Assembly: GCA_950295325.1 (NCBI GenBank)
Contig: OX485808.1
Coordinates: forward strand, 29,658,527 to 29,722,526
From: Polytrichum commune
Lineage: Eukaryota > Streptophyta > Polytrichopsida > Polytrichales > Polytrichaceae
Direction of reading: 5' to 3'
Length of the DNA stretch: 64,000 nucleotides
Both the position numbers and the translations under genes were made by a program. The notes under the pieces are model-generated. The model was not told where the DNA came from and did not search any database. It saw nothing but the letters and a program-made list of their open reading frames with translations. Position 1 is the stretch's first letter; each line of letters begins with the position of its first letter. This document shows positions 62,221-64,000 of the stretch, piece by piece.

Positions 62221-62435
62221 CATAACATTATTCAGCTCCTTTGGTTGTGTTTTGTGGGACTAGGTATCGGACAAGCATAAGTTCTCCTTTAATTATGGGA
62301 TTCCTCGTTTTGGGGGAGCACTCAGGATGTCAACTGTAGAGTTTTGGACAAGCAACTGTAGTATATCATGAGTTTTTTAATCCTCAACCTATCTCTTTGA
62401 AAAGAGACCATCATCTAGTTGCTTAATAATGTTAT
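62221..62435. mobile_element. CATAACATTATT-group element, long form (copy 2)
   Basis: Starts CATAACATTATTCAGCTCCT and ends GTTGCTTAATAATGTTAT, a 12-base inverted end. The body matches 37311-37498. It combines a terminus like the hairpin MITEs with a different interior. Confidence 0.75.
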
Positions 62436-63059
62436 AAACAAATCTAAACCTATGAGATAGATTTTTAACACATAATTATGGGTCCTTACATGTTATCAAG
62501 TAAACCTTGGGCCGTATGTAGCAACCGGATGCTTTATATCATGGAGAGTGGACCCATCACAAGGTTTTTGCAAATAAGTGTTAGCCCAAGCAACCTTGTT
62601 TTGCATCAAACCAATTTTGGTCTTGCCCTTGTTGAAATTATTAGGAAAGCGCAATTTATTGCATATGAACTTTTACGTCTCACTCAACTAACATGAAAGC
62701 CTCAAAATATTGTGCATTCCGAATGTTATTTTTCAACATCAATTTGAGCCCAAAATCAACTTTAAAGACCATGAATTAGTCAAGTCAACACGACAAAACT
62801 TTAGGGGGTTAAATTTGATGTTGGATAAATTAGAGGTACTTTTGGATGCAACAAGTCTCTCTTGGCAACAAAATCTTCAGATCCATGTCACATGTAAAAG
62901 CTTGTCATGTCCAAAGGGTTTAAAATGAACGTACCTATTATGGATGTTTTATAGATTTAAACATATTTAGAAGTATTATAGCAAAATAACAATTACATGG
63001 GCACTTTTGTAAATCCAAAAGAGGAACACAAGAATTGACATTGTTATTTTTGAAATATA
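62436..63059. other. No gene seen
   Basis: Two 72-codon frames without recognised motifs. Confidence 0.5.
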
Positions 63060-63440
63060 GGTGAACATCCATTGAAGTCTTGAAGCGAAAGTTAAGTGTG
63101 ATGGTCAAGGTGAGATGGGGTAGGTTTCATGGAGAGAGGGAATTATCGCATACAAGTGTACCTCGCATTCATGCAACATAATAGCCCCAAAAGAGTATGC
63201 ATTATGGATGTTCCTATTTTACGACAAGTTGTAATCATAATTGACCTTAAAGACCCCAAATTAGTGTAGTCCAAGTCATTTGAGAAGGATCGGCAACTTC
63301 TCTATAATTGAATTTCCAATTTGTGCCAAAAGAAGAAGAAGAGAAGGATCAACAACAACCCTATTGGGGGTCAACTTTTGAAGTTGGACGGGTGATAGGT
63401 ACGCTCGTATGCAATGATTCCCTCTCTCCAGATTACATGT
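63060..63440. repeat. Dispersed repeat (copy 2)
   Basis: Matches 54260-54560 block by block: GAGGGAATTATCGCATACAAG, AAAGACCCCAAATTAGTGTAG, GAAGGATC, GATTCCCTCTCTCC. Confidence 0.65.
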
Positions 63441-63513
63441 TGTGTTTTTGAAGGCATGATTCTTTTCAAAAACCATAGTTGGTCCAAAGCAATTGGAATG
63501 AGAAGATGGTCAT

Positions 63514-64000
63514 TACACTACACCGTTCATGATATTTAATGTCACATGTGTGATGGTGTCACTTACCTATTTCGAGGCGTATCCTAGGTTACACTCACAA
63601 TCAATAACTTCACTATTAATGTCACCTTATGACACTCGGTGTTCAAGTGCACCTATTAATATCTTGGCATGAGTATGCCAAATAGTGTTACAAGGTGTAT
63701 GGTTGTGGAAAACCGTTGTCTATAACTTGCTTAAAGTATACATGAAATGATAGTTCAACACACCACATAAACAATCACATGACATTTTGCATATTGTGTG
63801 CTCAAGTATGTCTTCCTCTTGCATACCAAAACGCAAAACTATCATGTCAATTATCCCAATGTGCTAGGCTAAATGTCAATAAGATAAATAAAATTTCACT
63901 CAAAAAATTACTTATATTGAGAATTATTTGTTCAATTAGTCAATAGAAGTGTCAAAGGAGAAGTCACCGTAGTGACACTAAATATCATGTCTAGTGTTGT
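63514..64000. mobile_element. Palindromic-end element, long form (copy 3)
   Basis: Left end ACACTACACCGTTCATGATA then TTTAATGTCAC. The right end GTGACACTAAATATCATGTC then TAGTGTTGT stops exactly at the window edge, so a few terminal bases may be missing. The body aligns with 22281-22867. Confidence 0.8.

Noticed and set aside
1-64000. tRNA, rRNA, CRISPR arrays, organelle DNA insertions or viral genes
   Set aside because: No cloverleaf with GGTTCGANTC arm, no ribosomal core sequence, no spaced identical short repeats and no organelle or viral coding stretches were recognised by eye.

Overview
The window looks like nuclear DNA from a land plant with a large, repeat-rich genome. Three things point that way. 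The only convincing gene belongs to a plant-specific family (DUF630/DUF632, NRG2-like). A short run of CCCTAAA units matches the Arabidopsis-type telomere motif. Most of the rest is decayed DNA transposons, retroelement fragments and satellites in AT-rich sequence. I cannot name the species or clade from sequence alone.

Layout: bases 1-944 hold the 5' coding exon of the NRG2-like gene on the minus strand, cut by the left edge. Bases 945 to about 3290 are its likely leader and promoter, rising to a CpG-rich, C/T-rich (in sense orientation) zone at 2560-3290. From about 3300 to 64000 I find no intact gene. This 60 kb is a graveyard of short non-autonomous elements: several inverted-terminal-repeat families, small retro-insertions with visible target-site duplications, a LINE ORF remnant (8698-9000), a hAT transposase C-terminal remnant (33266-33472), local tandem duplications and simple repeats.

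The element families fall into groups by their ends. Group 1 ends in AACTACACTAAATATGATATTTAGTGTSAC, an end that contains a 23-base palindrome. At least nine elements of four or more sizes share it, two of them diverged. Group 2 ends in CATAACATTATT and includes hairpin elements at 9229, 12050, 21571 and 26036 and longer ones at 37311 and 62221. Group 3 ends in TTAGGGCCACTTCACACACGAG (13872, 14214, 48664, 55144-56034). One hAT-like element (56579-57238) has an 8-base target duplication with one mismatch.

No operon-like or multi-gene system is present. The most unusual signals are the shared palindromic terminus across elements of very different length, the in-frame 24-base repeat in the NRG2-like gene, and the foldback and tandem structures at 39740-40850 and 47317-48230. 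Element ends were found by eye, so boundaries are approximate by several bases and the family links need alignment.
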